Positions 55,133-63,914 of a stretch of 64,000 nucleotides of DNA are shown here, piece after piece. The notes beneath the pieces are model-generated. The model worked only from the letters and a program-made list of their open reading frames with translations. It did no database searches and had not been told where the DNA came from. Each line of letters starts with the position of its first letter. Within the stretch, counting starts at the first letter, position 1. Source of the stretch: Paenibacillus lactis (GTDB lineage: Bacteria > Bacillota > Bacilli > Paenibacillales > Paenibacillaceae); NCBI RefSeq assembly GCF_017873605.1, contig NZ_JAGGKI010000007.1:229557-293556 (forward strand). Direction: 5' to 3'. The translations under genes were made by a program, and so were the position numbers.

Positions 55133-55168
55133 CAATCCAATTTAGAAAGCGCTCTCTAAATTGGATTG
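55133..55168. promoter_or_regulatory. 36-bp palindromic operator between the secreted enzyme and AraR-like genes
   Basis: The two 18-base arms (left CAATCCAATTTAGAAAGC) are complementary at 17 of 18 positions with no spacer. The site lies between the promoter region and the ribosome site of the secreted enzyme, and 79 bases before the AraR-like gene. On the minus strand a TACAAT just precedes it. No T-run follows, so it is not a terminator. Confidence 0.65.
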
Positions 55169-55247
55169 TATCGCAGTTGATATAAATTAAGATATACTAA
55201 ATATATATTATTTTCAGTCGGGTTCGATGTAAAAAGCGAGGTATGAT

Positions 55248-56303
55248 ATGGAGCATCCGCTATATAAACAAATTCAAAACGACATCCGCCGCCGCATTCG
55301 AAGCGGTGAGCTTCAGGCAGGCGCTCTGGTGCCCTCGGAGAAGGAGCTTGCTCAGCAATACGGCGTAAGCCAAATCACATCCAAAAACGCACTTAACGGA
55401 TTGGTGGAGGAAGGTTTGATCGTACGATTTCGGGGAAAAGGAACCTTCGTGCGGGAGGATGGTTCTCCGGAAGTACGGGAGCATCCGCCGGTTACGAAAC
55501 GGACGATCGCGATTATTTTGCCGACGATGAAAACCAAGATCGACCAGCAGCTGCTCGACGGGCTGGAGCGATACTGTGCCGGCAGAGGCTATGACCTGTT
55601 GTTCCGCATTACGCGCGAGTCGCCGGAGGAAGAGTCCCGAACGATTGAGCAGTTCAGGGAACGGGGAGTTGACGGATTTATTATTTTTCCCGTGGAGCAG
55701 GAAAGCTACAATACCGCAATTTTACGCTTGTCCCTTGACCAGGTTCCATTGGTGCTTGTCGACCGCTTCCTGAAAGAGATCAAGACCTACAGCGTGAGCT
55801 CCGACAATTATGGCGGCGTCCGCGAAGCCGTATCCGGATTGCTTGCGGCAGGACACACGCGCATCGCCTACCTGTCTCCTGAAATTACGAATTCGGTTAC
55901 TGACGAAAGAGCCAAAGGATTTGAGGCTGCCTTCATGGAGCAGGGCTTGCCCATAGACAAGACGCTGTGGTGCATGCTGGACCTGGGTACGATCGGAGAA
56001 GGGCGCGGCCAACGGGAAATCGAGCGTTTTCTGCGTGCTCGGCGCGATGTCACGGCGGTCTTTGCGGTTAACGCGGAACTGGCACGCTATGCCTCAAACG
56101 CGATTCGGGAAAATGGGCTGGGAACGGGGAGTTCACCCCAGCTGGCTGCCTTTGATGATCCGGATCTCGAAGGCGTTCCTTATGTCCATCAACAATTGGA
56201 TGACGTATGCCGTATCGCCGTCGAATTGCTGTCGGAACAGCTAAGCGGGACTTTTGAGCCGAGGCGCGAAGTGGTACCCGTCCGTTGGATTTGGCCGCAA
56301 TGA
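55248..56303 (+). CDS. AraR-like GntR/LacI hybrid repressor
   Basis: A 351-residue repressor. The N-terminal GntR winged helix (residues 5-70, LVPSEKELAQQYGVSQITSKNALNGLVEEGLIVRFRGKGTFV) is joined to a LacI-type sugar-binding domain (IILPTMKTKIDQQLLDGLE..PLVLVDRF..AAGHTRIAYLS..AFDDPDLEGVPYVHQQLDDVC). This is the architecture of B. subtilis AraR, which binds arabinose. It is divergent from the secreted enzyme, with a 36-bp palindrome between them. The operator differs from the B. subtilis AraR box, so the ligand remains an inference. Confidence 0.88.
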   Translation: MEHPLYKQIQNDIRRRIRSGELQAGALVPSEKELAQQYGVSQITSKNALNGLVEEGLIVRFRGKGTFVREDGSPEVREHPPVTKRTIAIILPTMKTKIDQQLLDGLERYCAGRGYDLLFRITRESPEEESRTIEQFRERGVDGFIIFPVEQESYNTAILRLSLDQVPLVLVDRFLKEIKTYSVSSDNYGGVREAVSGLLAAGHTRIAYLSPEITNSVTDERAKGFEAAFMEQGLPIDKTLWCMLDLGTIGEGRGQREIERFLRARRDVTAVFAVNAELARYASNAIRENGLGTGSSPQLAAFDDPDLEGVPYVHQQLDDVCRIAVELLSEQLSGTFEPRREVVPVRWIWPQ

Positions 56304-56346
56304 TTCCTTTGACTTGAGGGAAAAACCTTCGCACAATGCGATTTCA

Positions 56347-56386
56347 AGAAGCGTCTGCGCCTGATATGGTGCAGGCTTCTTTTTTA
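56347..56386 (+). terminator. Terminator of the AraR-like gene
   Basis: AGAAGC..CTGC pairs with GCAG..GCTTCT (56347-56380) and six T follow. Confidence 0.8.
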
Positions 56387-56492
56387 AATGGGGGCAGGGT
56401 GAAGGGAATATGAACATGGTACAATGGCTGTAACGTAAATGTCTATACATAAGGTGAAAGATAGATCCGGTAATCGGGGCAAGGGGGATGAC

Positions 56493-57051
56493 ATGCAGCT
56501 TGAGACGAAACGATTGATCATTCGGGAGTTTACGATGGCGGATATGCGAGGATGTGCATCGCTATGCATCCGATCCCGCGGTCACCGAGCACACGATGTG
56601 GGGGCCAAATGCAGAAGAAGACACGCTGCAATACCTCCACATGGTTATTCAATACAGCGAACAGACACCGAGGAACAACTACGAGCTGGCGATCACATTG
56701 AAGGATGGAGGGGCTCTTATCGGAGGATGCGGCATTTATCGCATGGACACCAATGCCGAGATGGGATATTGCTTAAACCGGGATCATTGGCGGCAGGGTT
56801 ATGCTTCGGAAGCGGCCGAAGCGATATGCCGTTTCGGCTTCGAGACGCTCGGTGTTCATCGGATCTATGCTACCTGTCGGCCAGGAAACGCAGGCTCGGC
56901 AGGCGTTCTTCGCCGCATCGGCATGACGAAGGAGGGCCATTTGCGCCAGCATCTGTGGTTCAAGGGACGGTTTCACGATTCGTATCTCTTCTCGATTTTG
57001 AGAGATGAACTCGATAGGTCCAATACGGAAGTGCGAAGCGATGAGCGGTGA
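56493..57051 (+). pseudogene. RimJ-like GNAT acetyltransferase with a frameshift
   Basis: The frame from ATG 56493 gives the GNAT start MQLETKRLIIREFTMADM. Homology then leaves this frame and continues in the +1 frame as EDVHRYASDPAVTEHTMWGP up to a stop at 57051, with acetyl-CoA loop NRDHWRQGYASEAAEAI. Removing one C near 56547 restores one reading frame. The gene is broken by a one-base insertion, or the sequence carries an error there. Confidence 0.75.
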
Positions 57052-57130
57052 AGTGTGCAGCGGGGCAAATTAATGAGCAGTGAAGCGGGATAGAGAGGTA
57101 AACGTTGAGTGGTAGGTGAGGAGAGAGACG

Positions 57131-57643
57131 ATGTCAAAGTCGAAGGATCTCGTGGCAAGTCAAAACGGCGTTTCCGTCTATGTGGACGGTCACGGGAAAG
57201 TATATTTCACGAAGGATCACCCTGAATCGGTCGTCGTGCTGGCCAAGCAGGAGGATGAGTTCCTGCTGATTAAACAGCAGCGGAAACCGGTGAATGATCT
57301 GGTCATCCAGCTGCCAGGCGGCGGGGTTCTTCAAGGAGAGAACCTGGAAGCCGCTGCGAGACGGGAGCTGCTTGAGGAGACCGGATACGAATGCGGAGGT
57401 CTTCATTACTTGGGACGGATGTATCCTGCTTCATGGCGGTGCAACGAGGTAGCGCATGTCTACTATACGGAAGAGATTCTGGTTCGAGGTGAAGCCCGGC
57501 CGGAAGATTACGAGCACATTGATGTGATCCGGATTCCGGTTCAGGAGTGTCTGCACCGCATTCAGAAGAACGAGATCCAGGATTCGGAGCTGGTATTTGC
57601 CGTTTTGCAATGCTTGCTCCGTGGGATTATCCATCTTCATTGA
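57131..57643 (+). CDS. Nudix hydrolase
   Basis: A 170-residue Nudix enzyme with an intact box (GGVLQGENLEAAARRELLEETGYE, which fits GX5EX7REUXEEXG). The type resembles ADP-ribose/NDP-sugar pyrophosphatases of the NudF/YqkG group. ATG 57131 follows GAGGAGAGA. The stop touches the next frame (TGATG), so expression with the small membrane protein and HD protein is probable. Confidence 0.9.
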   Translation: MSKSKDLVASQNGVSVYVDGHGKVYFTKDHPESVVVLAKQEDEFLLIKQQRKPVNDLVIQLPGGGVLQGENLEAAARRELLEETGYECGGLHYLGRMYPASWRCNEVAHVYYTEEILVRGEARPEDYEHIDVIRIPVQECLHRIQKNEIQDSELVFAVLQCLLRGIIHLH

Positions 57644-57657
57644 TGGGGGGGAAGGTA

Positions 57658-57843
57658 ATGGAGTTCATCGGGATCGGATTCTTGTTAGTCGGTGTCATCG
57701 CTCTAGTTCTTGCTGTTCGTTATGCCATCGATACCTCCAAGATGATCACACGCATGGATGCAATGCTTCACGAGATGAGGCTGCTTCGTAAAGATATTCG
57801 GGAGCTCAAAGATAACAAGCACATTGTGGATAAGAAAGTATGA
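57658..57843 (+). CDS. Small single-span membrane protein
   Basis: A 61-residue protein: one membrane helix (residues 3-22) followed by a charged, heptad-like helix (MITRMDAMLHEMRLLRKDIRELKDNKH). ATG 57658 stands behind GGGGGGAAGG. It is sandwiched between the Nudix and HD genes and overlaps the latter by four bases. Function is unknown. Confidence 0.7.
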   Translation: MEFIGIGFLLVGVIALVLAVRYAIDTSKMITRMDAMLHEMRLLRKDIRELKDNKHIVDKKV

Positions 57844-59672
57844 GGGAGATGCCTGAAATGGAAGCGGAAAAAATCCATATTCTTCGTAAGGCCGAGGAAT
57901 TTGCCCGATCGGTGCATGAGAACGACGCAAGCGGTCATGATTGGTGGCATGTCAAACGAGTGAGCCGTCTTGCACGGATGCTGGCGGTATTTGAAGGTGC
58001 GAATGCCTTTCTATGCGAACTGGCTTCACTTCTCCATGATGTAGCGGACGAGAAATTGAACGACTCGAAGGAGGCAGCCATCGGAAGGTTGGAGGCATGG
58101 ATGGCGCAGGCCGGTGTAGATCGGGATGACAGGGCTCATATTCTCTCGATCATCGCTAACATGTCTTATGCCGGAGGAACGGGTGCCGGGATGACCACAT
58201 TGGAGGGGAAAATCGTTCAGGATGCTGATCGCCTGGACGCTCTCGGCGCCATTGGCATTGCACGAACCTTTGCTTATTCCGGGTGGAAGGGTCAGAAAAT
58301 ATATGACCCTTCCATAATGCCCCGTGATCATATGACTCGAGATGAATACCGGAAGGGCGAAAGTACCGCAATCAATCATTTTGACGAGAAGCTGCTGAAG
58401 CTGAAGGATCTGATGAATACGGATGCTGCTCGGCTATTGGCCGAGGGAAGGCATCAAGGCATGCAGTATTTTAGGAAGGCGTTCGACAACGAATGGGAGC
58501 TCGGAAATGAAGCTTATCTTAGGGAGTCGCCCCTCTTCAGAGGAAAAGTCTCATGTGTTCATGTAGCATTTGATACGTCCACTGCCGGCTCGTTAAGGAT
58601 CAGTCTTCGTTCACGGCCCGACGAGCTTGTCATCGTCCTGGACGGCAATTTGATGGTAGGACCTTTGCCGGACGCTGAGCGCCTTTATGAATCCTTCGCG
58701 GAACGGATTCGGTGGTATGAAGAGCGATACAATGGATTAACGGCGGACGAGTGGAAGCTGATCCAGCTTGAGGCTGCTATCCGATGGGAGGTCTGGCCCG
58801 AGCAGTTAACCGCTGTGCCATGCTTCATTTGGGCCGGGGATTCTGCGAAAGAATTGCTTGGTCTCCGGCGATTGCTTTCACATCTTCCCGGTCATCCCGA
58901 GCTTTACCACGTGAATGCGACGGAAGTACTGCATCAACGGAACCCGGATATCCGATATAAAAATACGGGCGAGATAACGCCCTGCGAACTTCAAAAGGTC
59001 CTGGATCTGCCTGATGGAATTATGAGGTTATCCGTGGAAGATCAGGAACGTTATCGTCAGGATTGGTTTCGTCTACTGGGCGAAAACGGCACGCTTCGCA
59101 TTCTCCAGAACGGGGAGCTTATTACGGTCCCAGAGTCTTATTATGATGAAGAGATATTGAAGGCCGTTTACCGCGTGGAGGCCCGATTCGGGCATTTTAG
59201 GAAATCCGCGCGAGTTGTAGGTGAAGTGATCGGATCGGCAGAGATTGATACCGGCGATTCGTTTATCGAGTACCGGGTACGCCACCTGATTAATGAGGGT
59301 GCCTTGGTCTATGAAGGCAGCCTTGATGCGATGCGCAATTACAGCGTATCGCTGGTTGATTCCGGCAATCCCGATCAGCAATCGGAAAGCCATCATCGTC
59401 TTGCCGGGATCGTTAAGCTGAGAACGCTGCTAGGCGAATTGGCCGAAATTAATCTTCGAGAGCGAAGTATAATCGAGCAGCTTAAGGGGATCAATTGGAG
59501 GGATCTGGATCTCGGTCTGCCGAATATGCCGGCCGATTATGCCGACAAGGGGATGCCCGCCTTGCTTCAACAACTGATCCTTACCCAGCAGCCGCATGAC
59601 AGGAATCGGGTTGAGCTTATAGAGAAACTAGTGCAAGTGATGCAGACAATGATGGAAAGTGAAGAGAAATAG
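57840..59672 (+). CDS. HD-domain phosphohydrolase fused to DUF1835- and DUF3658-like domains
   Basis: A 610-residue protein. Residues 1-225 are an HD phosphohydrolase of the YpgQ/YedJ type: GHDWWHVKRV, LLHDVADEKL (HD) and DADRLDALGAIGIAR. Residues 235-360 match DUF1835 (HVAFDTSTAGSLRISL..DELVIVLDGNLMVGPLPDAERLYESFAERIRWYEER). Residues 400-510 match DUF3658 (AVYRVEARFGHFRKSARVVGEVIG..GDSFIEYRVRHLINEG). DUF1835/DUF3658 proteins normally stand alone, so the fusion to HD is notable. ATG 57840 overlaps the previous stop; ATG 57858 has a better GGGAG spacing. Confidence 0.8.
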   Translation: MREMPEMEAEKIHILRKAEEFARSVHENDASGHDWWHVKRVSRLARMLAVFEGANAFLCELASLLHDVADEKLNDSKEAAIGRLEAWMAQAGVDRDDRAHILSIIANMSYAGGTGAGMTTLEGKIVQDADRLDALGAIGIARTFAYSGWKGQKIYDPSIMPRDHMTRDEYRKGESTAINHFDEKLLKLKDLMNTDAARLLAEGRHQGMQYFRKAFDNEWELGNEAYLRESPLFRGKVSCVHVAFDTSTAGSLRISLRSRPDELVIVLDGNLMVGPLPDAERLYESFAERIRWYEERYNGLTADEWKLIQLEAAIRWEVWPEQLTAVPCFIWAGDSAKELLGLRRLLSHLPGHPELYHVNATEVLHQRNPDIRYKNTGEITPCELQKVLDLPDGIMRLSVEDQERYRQDWFRLLGENGTLRILQNGELITVPESYYDEEILKAVYRVEARFGHFRKSARVVGEVIGSAEIDTGDSFIEYRVRHLINEGALVYEGSLDAMRNYSVSLVDSGNPDQQSESHHRLAGIVKLRTLLGELAEINLRERSIIEQLKGINWRDLDLGLPNMPADYADKGMPALLQQLILTQQPHDRNRVELIEKLVQVMQTMMESEEK

Positions 59673-59738
59673 ATCATTAGCAAGTTGTAGTCAACGATCA
59701 GGAAACGATTAAGGAATCGAAATAACGGAGGAATCATC

Positions 59739-60812
59739 ATGCTTTATACTCAACAAGTGATTGACTCAGTAAGACAGTATTCCCTAGAGATGGACAAGCT
59801 CAGGCGTATCCCGAAGGAAGTGCTGGATTTCATATACGATGAGCGGCTGTTCCATCTCTTCGTACCCGATGAGCTCGAGGGAAGAATGACGGCGCTGCCG
59901 GAGGCAGCTCGCCTGTTCCAGGCGTGTTCTCGGATCGACGGCAACCTGGGCTGGATGGTAACCATTGGTGCAGGGGGCGGTTTTTTCGCGGCGCTGCTGG
60001 AACAAGACGTCAGCAAGGAGATATTCGCGAGGCGTGATGCGGTGATCGCGGGAAGCGGGATGCCGACCGGAACGGCGAGGCGGGTTGAAGGCGGGTACCG
60101 GGTCAGCGGAAGGTGGAAGTATTGCAGCGGCTCGACCTATGCGACCACCTTCACGGCCAATGCCGTCATCGACTCCGGGAATGAATCTGCCAAAGCAAGT
60201 GAATTACCATCAGGAGCAGAAGCTCAAGAGATACGTGCTTTTGCATTCCGGCCAGAGCAAATCCGCATCCTACCGGATTGGAACGCATTCGGTCTTCGTG
60301 CGACGGCAAGCCACACGATGATCGCCGAGGACGTCTTCGTCCCGGATAACCGAACTTTCCTGTTCGATGAGATGAAGAGTTATGAACATGAGGCCATCTA
60401 CCGTTATCCGTTCCTGCCATTCGCGCAGGTTTCCTTCGCCGCGGTTGCGATCGGAATCGCCGAGCATTTCCTTGCTGCCGCTGAAGCTCTGGCTGAAGCG
60501 AAAGGAAGCGAAGCTTATGTGATGGGCAAGCTGAAAGAGCATTCCGGCTTCCTTCGAGACGGTGAAGTCAACTTTTATGAAACGGTTGAGACTTCTTGGC
60601 GCGAGCTGCTTCAGCAAGGAAAGCTATCGGTTGAGACCGAAGCTGCAGTAACCACCGCCAGCATCGGCGCAGCCAACACCGCGAGAACCTGCGGTCAAAC
60701 GCTGTTTCCTCTGCTTGGTTTAACAGCGGCAATGGAAGATAGCGAAGTTAACCGGTGCTGGAGGGATCTTCAAACCGCATGCTCTCATTCACTGCTGCGA
60801 AGCTATGCTTAA
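59739..60812 (+). CDS. Acyl-CoA dehydrogenase-like flavoprotein (possible flavin-dependent monooxygenase)
   Basis: A 357-residue protein of the acyl-CoA dehydrogenase fold with the GSGMPTGTARRVEGGYRVSGRWKYCSGS motif and FGLRATASHTMIAEDVFVPDNRTF. The combination WKYCSG is more like the DszC/HsaA-type monooxygenases than the CoA dehydrogenases. The catalytic glutamate of the dehydrogenases is not obvious. Substrate unknown. AACGGAGG precedes the ATG; a terminator follows the stop. Confidence 0.75.
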   Translation: MLYTQQVIDSVRQYSLEMDKLRRIPKEVLDFIYDERLFHLFVPDELEGRMTALPEAARLFQACSRIDGNLGWMVTIGAGGGFFAALLEQDVSKEIFARRDAVIAGSGMPTGTARRVEGGYRVSGRWKYCSGSTYATTFTANAVIDSGNESAKASELPSGAEAQEIRAFAFRPEQIRILPDWNAFGLRATASHTMIAEDVFVPDNRTFLFDEMKSYEHEAIYRYPFLPFAQVSFAAVAIGIAEHFLAAAEALAEAKGSEAYVMGKLKEHSGFLRDGEVNFYETVETSWRELLQQGKLSVETEAAVTTASIGAANTARTCGQTLFPLLGLTAAMEDSEVNRCWRDLQTACSHSLLRSYA

Positions 60813-60864
60813 TATAAGATGAAGGATTGAACGGGAACGTATAAGAATATCGATTATAGATGAC

Positions 60865-60890
60865 AACCCTGAGCTGCCAGCTCAGGGTTG
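60865..60890. terminator. Terminator between the flavoprotein and gerC genes
   Basis: AACCCTGAGCT (60865-60875) pairs with AGCTCAGGGTT (60879-60889) over a 3-nt loop. T-run is weak on both strands. The genes are convergent, so it can serve both. Confidence 0.65.
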
Positions 60891-60932
60891 GATTGATTTG
60901 AAGAACCAAGACCCCTGTCCTGGGCCATCCGT

Positions 60933-62045
60933 TTATCGAAACTTGCCGTAATCCTTGATCTTCACATGGATGGAGCTTTCCACCTGAAGCTTCGGAATTT
61001 CCTCCCGCCATTTCATCTTCTGCCACTGCTTGAAGCCAACTCGATTCCGGACATACCTGCCGATCCCCAGATTATCTAGTTTGTTCTCTTTCATAAGACC
61101 GATGATCGCATCTGCCCGTTTGTGGATGTATTGACTGACTCTATGCTCGAGCAGCTTCCGTTCCCGCTCATCACTAAGCCTCAGATCACCAAGGTACTCT
61201 AGCACGGAGCCGGTTATATTCACTTCGATTTTGATTTTCTTTGCTCCATCGGTTCCTTGGGATACTTTGATCTTTCTCGAGCTGGTGATCGAGCTGAACA
61301 TGACGATCTCCTTGGATTCCCCGGGAGCTGTCAGGTCGATGCTGATTTCACCTTCCCTGAACTTGCCTTTCAAAAAGGCAAACACCAACGAATCCTTCGG
61401 CTCGATCCTCGCGACGTGCTTGTCATCCCTGAATAGAGCGATGCCGTTGGTTGTCACATAGCTGCTGTCCTGCCTACGGATCAACGGCGCGATCGGGTCA
61501 ACGCCTTCATCAAAGTAATCCCGTTGGAAGTTAAAGAGCGTAACCTTCGGTATCGTCTGTCCCTGGGATTCCTTCTCAAGCAGCATATCGATATATCTTC
61601 CGGTTCTTGGATGCTGTGCATAGTTGTCCCGCAGCAGCTCGCCCGCATTGCCATCTACGACGCTAATCTTGATTTGGGAAGAAATGGAGGGATCCCGAAT
61701 CAACGCATCCAGATGACCCTTGAGCCCGCTGCGGGCCAGTGACTCTCCAAAAAGAACGTTTCGGATCTGGCCGCTTACGAGGAGCATGCCGGTCTTTCTC
61801 GACATCATCATTTTCGCTTCTTTGCTGCTGTTGGCTGAAGCTGACAACACTTCCCGTTGCGACGTGGTTTCGGGGTCGGCTTGAGGGATCGAAACGGAAA
61901 TATCCAGCTGACCGCTCGGCAGCAGATCATAGCTAACCGTTTGGATAAGCCCCAGGTCCTCTAATACTCGCTGATCGCCGCAGGCGTTTAAAGGTAGCAT
62001 GATTAACAGAAGAAGCATGACGCAAAGCTTTTTTTTGAGCTTCAA
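60933..62045 (-). CDS. Spore germination lipoprotein, Ger(x)C family
   Basis: A 370-residue lipoprotein (signal peptide with lipobox LPLNAC, Cys22). The family features are GLIQTVSYDLLPSGQLDISVSIPQ near the start and a C-terminal domain with KMKWREEIPKLQVESSIHVKIKD. GerC-type subunits complete the GerA/GerB/GerC nutrient receptor in the spore inner membrane. It is the third gene of the minus-strand operon and begins three bases after gerB ends. Confidence 0.92.
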   Translation of the reverse strand: MKLKKKLCVMLLLLIMLPLNACGDQRVLEDLGLIQTVSYDLLPSGQLDISVSIPQADPETTSQREVLSASANSSKEAKMMMSRKTGMLLVSGQIRNVLFGESLARSGLKGHLDALIRDPSISSQIKISVVDGNAGELLRDNYAQHPRTGRYIDMLLEKESQGQTIPKVTLFNFQRDYFDEGVDPIAPLIRRQDSSYVTTNGIALFRDDKHVARIEPKDSLVFAFLKGKFREGEISIDLTAPGESKEIVMFSSITSSRKIKVSQGTDGAKKIKIEVNITGSVLEYLGDLRLSDERERKLLEHRVSQYIHKRADAIIGLMKENKLDNLGIGRYVRNRVGFKQWQKMKWREEIPKLQVESSIHVKIKDYGKFR

Positions 62046-62048
62046 GGC

Positions 62049-63128
62049 TTACACCGCCTTTTTACGCCGCTGCATGAGCAGCAGAATGATTAACAGCAAC
62101 GGCATGACATACGCGAACCCCATCTGAATATAGCCGAGGATCATAATCCAATCTCGGATCGTATCCAGTACCTTCGGGATAAAGGAGAGCATGAACGCAA
62201 CGAGCGTAATGCAGAAATAGTGAACGTTGATTTTGATCCTCGGAAAAACACGGCGTGTGCTTTCCCCGGCGGCCCAGAAGTACATAACCAGCGTGATGAC
62301 CGTCGTGAACAGAAAGAATCCGTAGAAGAGGTTCTCGATTCGTTCAATGAAAGGAAGCTTGATATAAGCCAGCAGATCCAATAAAGGAAACAGCATTTGC
62401 TTCAGCAGCTCATGCCCGATGACCCCGAATGAAACAAAGCTCATAATGACATAGGACGCAGTGCGGATGAGATGGCCATAGAGGGCCGCTTTCATCAATT
62501 TGGTCTTTTTGTCGGCATAGGGAAACAGGAGCATACACAGCTCATAGCCGAGATAAGCGAGGTAGATTTGGAAGAAGCCCTCGACCATATTTCCTCCATC
62601 TTGGAATACATAGGGGGTCAGCCGTTCGAGCTTAAATTCCCCGACATAATACAGCATCAGCAGGTTCAACCATATCGTGGACCAAAAGAATACCGTAGAT
62701 GCTTTCGAGATGTTGTACAGCCCTTTCGTTAACAGCAAAAAAGCGAGAACGTCAATAAAGAACTTAAACACCATCGGATTGGTCGTCGGAAATGCGAACA
62801 TCTGAAAAATCAGCACGTACTGTTTGGCAACGAGGCAGCCGATAAGCGACCACACTAAAGAGATCGCTAGGTAGAAGGGAACGAGAATAAACTTCGGAAT
62901 GCTTTGTTCCAAAATATCAAAGATGGATCTGCCTTCACCAAGCCGATAGACGATGGAGATCAAATAGATGTTCAGGCAGACCAGGATGGAGATCGGTATG
63001 ACGCTGAGCCAGCCGTTGGTCCCGAAAAATTGAGCTTCGTTCTGAGCGATGCTGAATACATACACCCCAGTCTGAATCATATAGATCAGGATCATCGTAT
63101 GGAACTGTGACAATTTTTCTCTCAACAT
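62049..63128 (-). CDS. Spore germination permease-like subunit, GerB family
   Basis: A 359-residue protein with ten membrane helices of the amino-acid-permease-like GerAB/GRKB family (SQFHTMILIYMIQTGVYVFSIAQNEAQFFGTNGWLSVIPISI). It forms the nutrient-binding membrane subunit of a germination receptor. The gerA fragment stop lies three bases upstream, so the order gerA-gerB-gerC is preserved. Confidence 0.94.
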   Translation of the reverse strand: MLREKLSQFHTMILIYMIQTGVYVFSIAQNEAQFFGTNGWLSVIPISILVCLNIYLISIVYRLGEGRSIFDILEQSIPKFILVPFYLAISLVWSLIGCLVAKQYVLIFQMFAFPTTNPMVFKFFIDVLAFLLLTKGLYNISKASTVFFWSTIWLNLLMLYYVGEFKLERLTPYVFQDGGNMVEGFFQIYLAYLGYELCMLLFPYADKKTKLMKAALYGHLIRTASYVIMSFVSFGVIGHELLKQMLFPLLDLLAYIKLPFIERIENLFYGFFLFTTVITLVMYFWAAGESTRRVFPRIKINVHYFCITLVAFMLSFIPKVLDTIRDWIMILGYIQMGFAYVMPLLLIILLLMQRRKKAV

Positions 63129-63131
63129 GCG

Positions 63132-63914
63132 TCACCTTCTCATTTTTAATTTGATCTTATTCTTGGATCTCGCCTGTGACGGGCGTCTGCCAAGCATGCT
63201 AAAGGGCGCTCTCAAAAAGACGTCCCTCCAGTCGTAGGGCTCGAAGGGAGCAACCGGCGACAAATAGGACGTTCCGATGCTCGTTAATCCGCTGAGATGA
63301 ATTACGATCCAAGCCATGCCAATCGCCAATCCCAGGTTTCCCCATAATCCGGCTAAAATGATTAACAGAAACCGTAGGAGCCGGAAGGAAGCGCTCATCA
63401 CGTAATTGGGGATAACGAAGGAAGCTATTGCGGACGAAGCGACTGCAATAATGAGAATGTTGCTGGTCAGACCGGCTTGCACGGCGGCCTGTCCGATAAC
63501 GATACCGCCTACGATGCCGATGGTCTGGCCGATCTTAGTCGGCAGTCTTGCCCCGGCTTCCCTTAATAACTCAATTGTCGTTTCCATTAATAAAGCTTCG
63601 AAGATCGGCGGAAACGGCACTTTGCTTCTGGACTCGGTCAAGGTGAGGATTAAATTCTCCGGGATCATTTCGTAGTGGAACGAAGTGACCGAAACATAGA
63701 GCGCCGTCAATACAAGCGTTATGATAAGTGCCTGAAACCGGAGAAGCAGCGTGGCCGTTCCGATGCTCCAGCGTTGATAATAATCATCGGAGGAGGAGAA
63801 GAATTCGAAGAAGCTGGACGGTGCGCTGAAAGCGGTCGGGCTTCCGTCCATCAGGCATACAACGCGTCCCGAAACGAGCTTGGATGCGATGGTGTCCGGA
63901 CGCTCTGATATTAT
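63132..63914 (-). pseudogene. gerA-family germination gene, 5' part missing
   Basis: About 260 C-terminal residues of a GerA subunit: ERPDTIASKLVSGRVVCLMDGSPTAFSAPSSFFEFF, four to five membrane helices, then FEPYDWRDVFLRAPFSMLGRRP. Intact GerA proteins are about 480-530 residues, so the N-terminal half is missing. The family match begins near 63906, and just upstream the frame turns into IS-like sequence with a TAG in frame near 63951-63953. The remaining part cannot start a normal GerA protein. Confidence 0.8.

Noticed and set aside
55133..55168. 36-bp palindrome as a transcription terminator
   Set aside because: It lies upstream of both divergent genes and has no T-run on either side, so an operator is the better reading.
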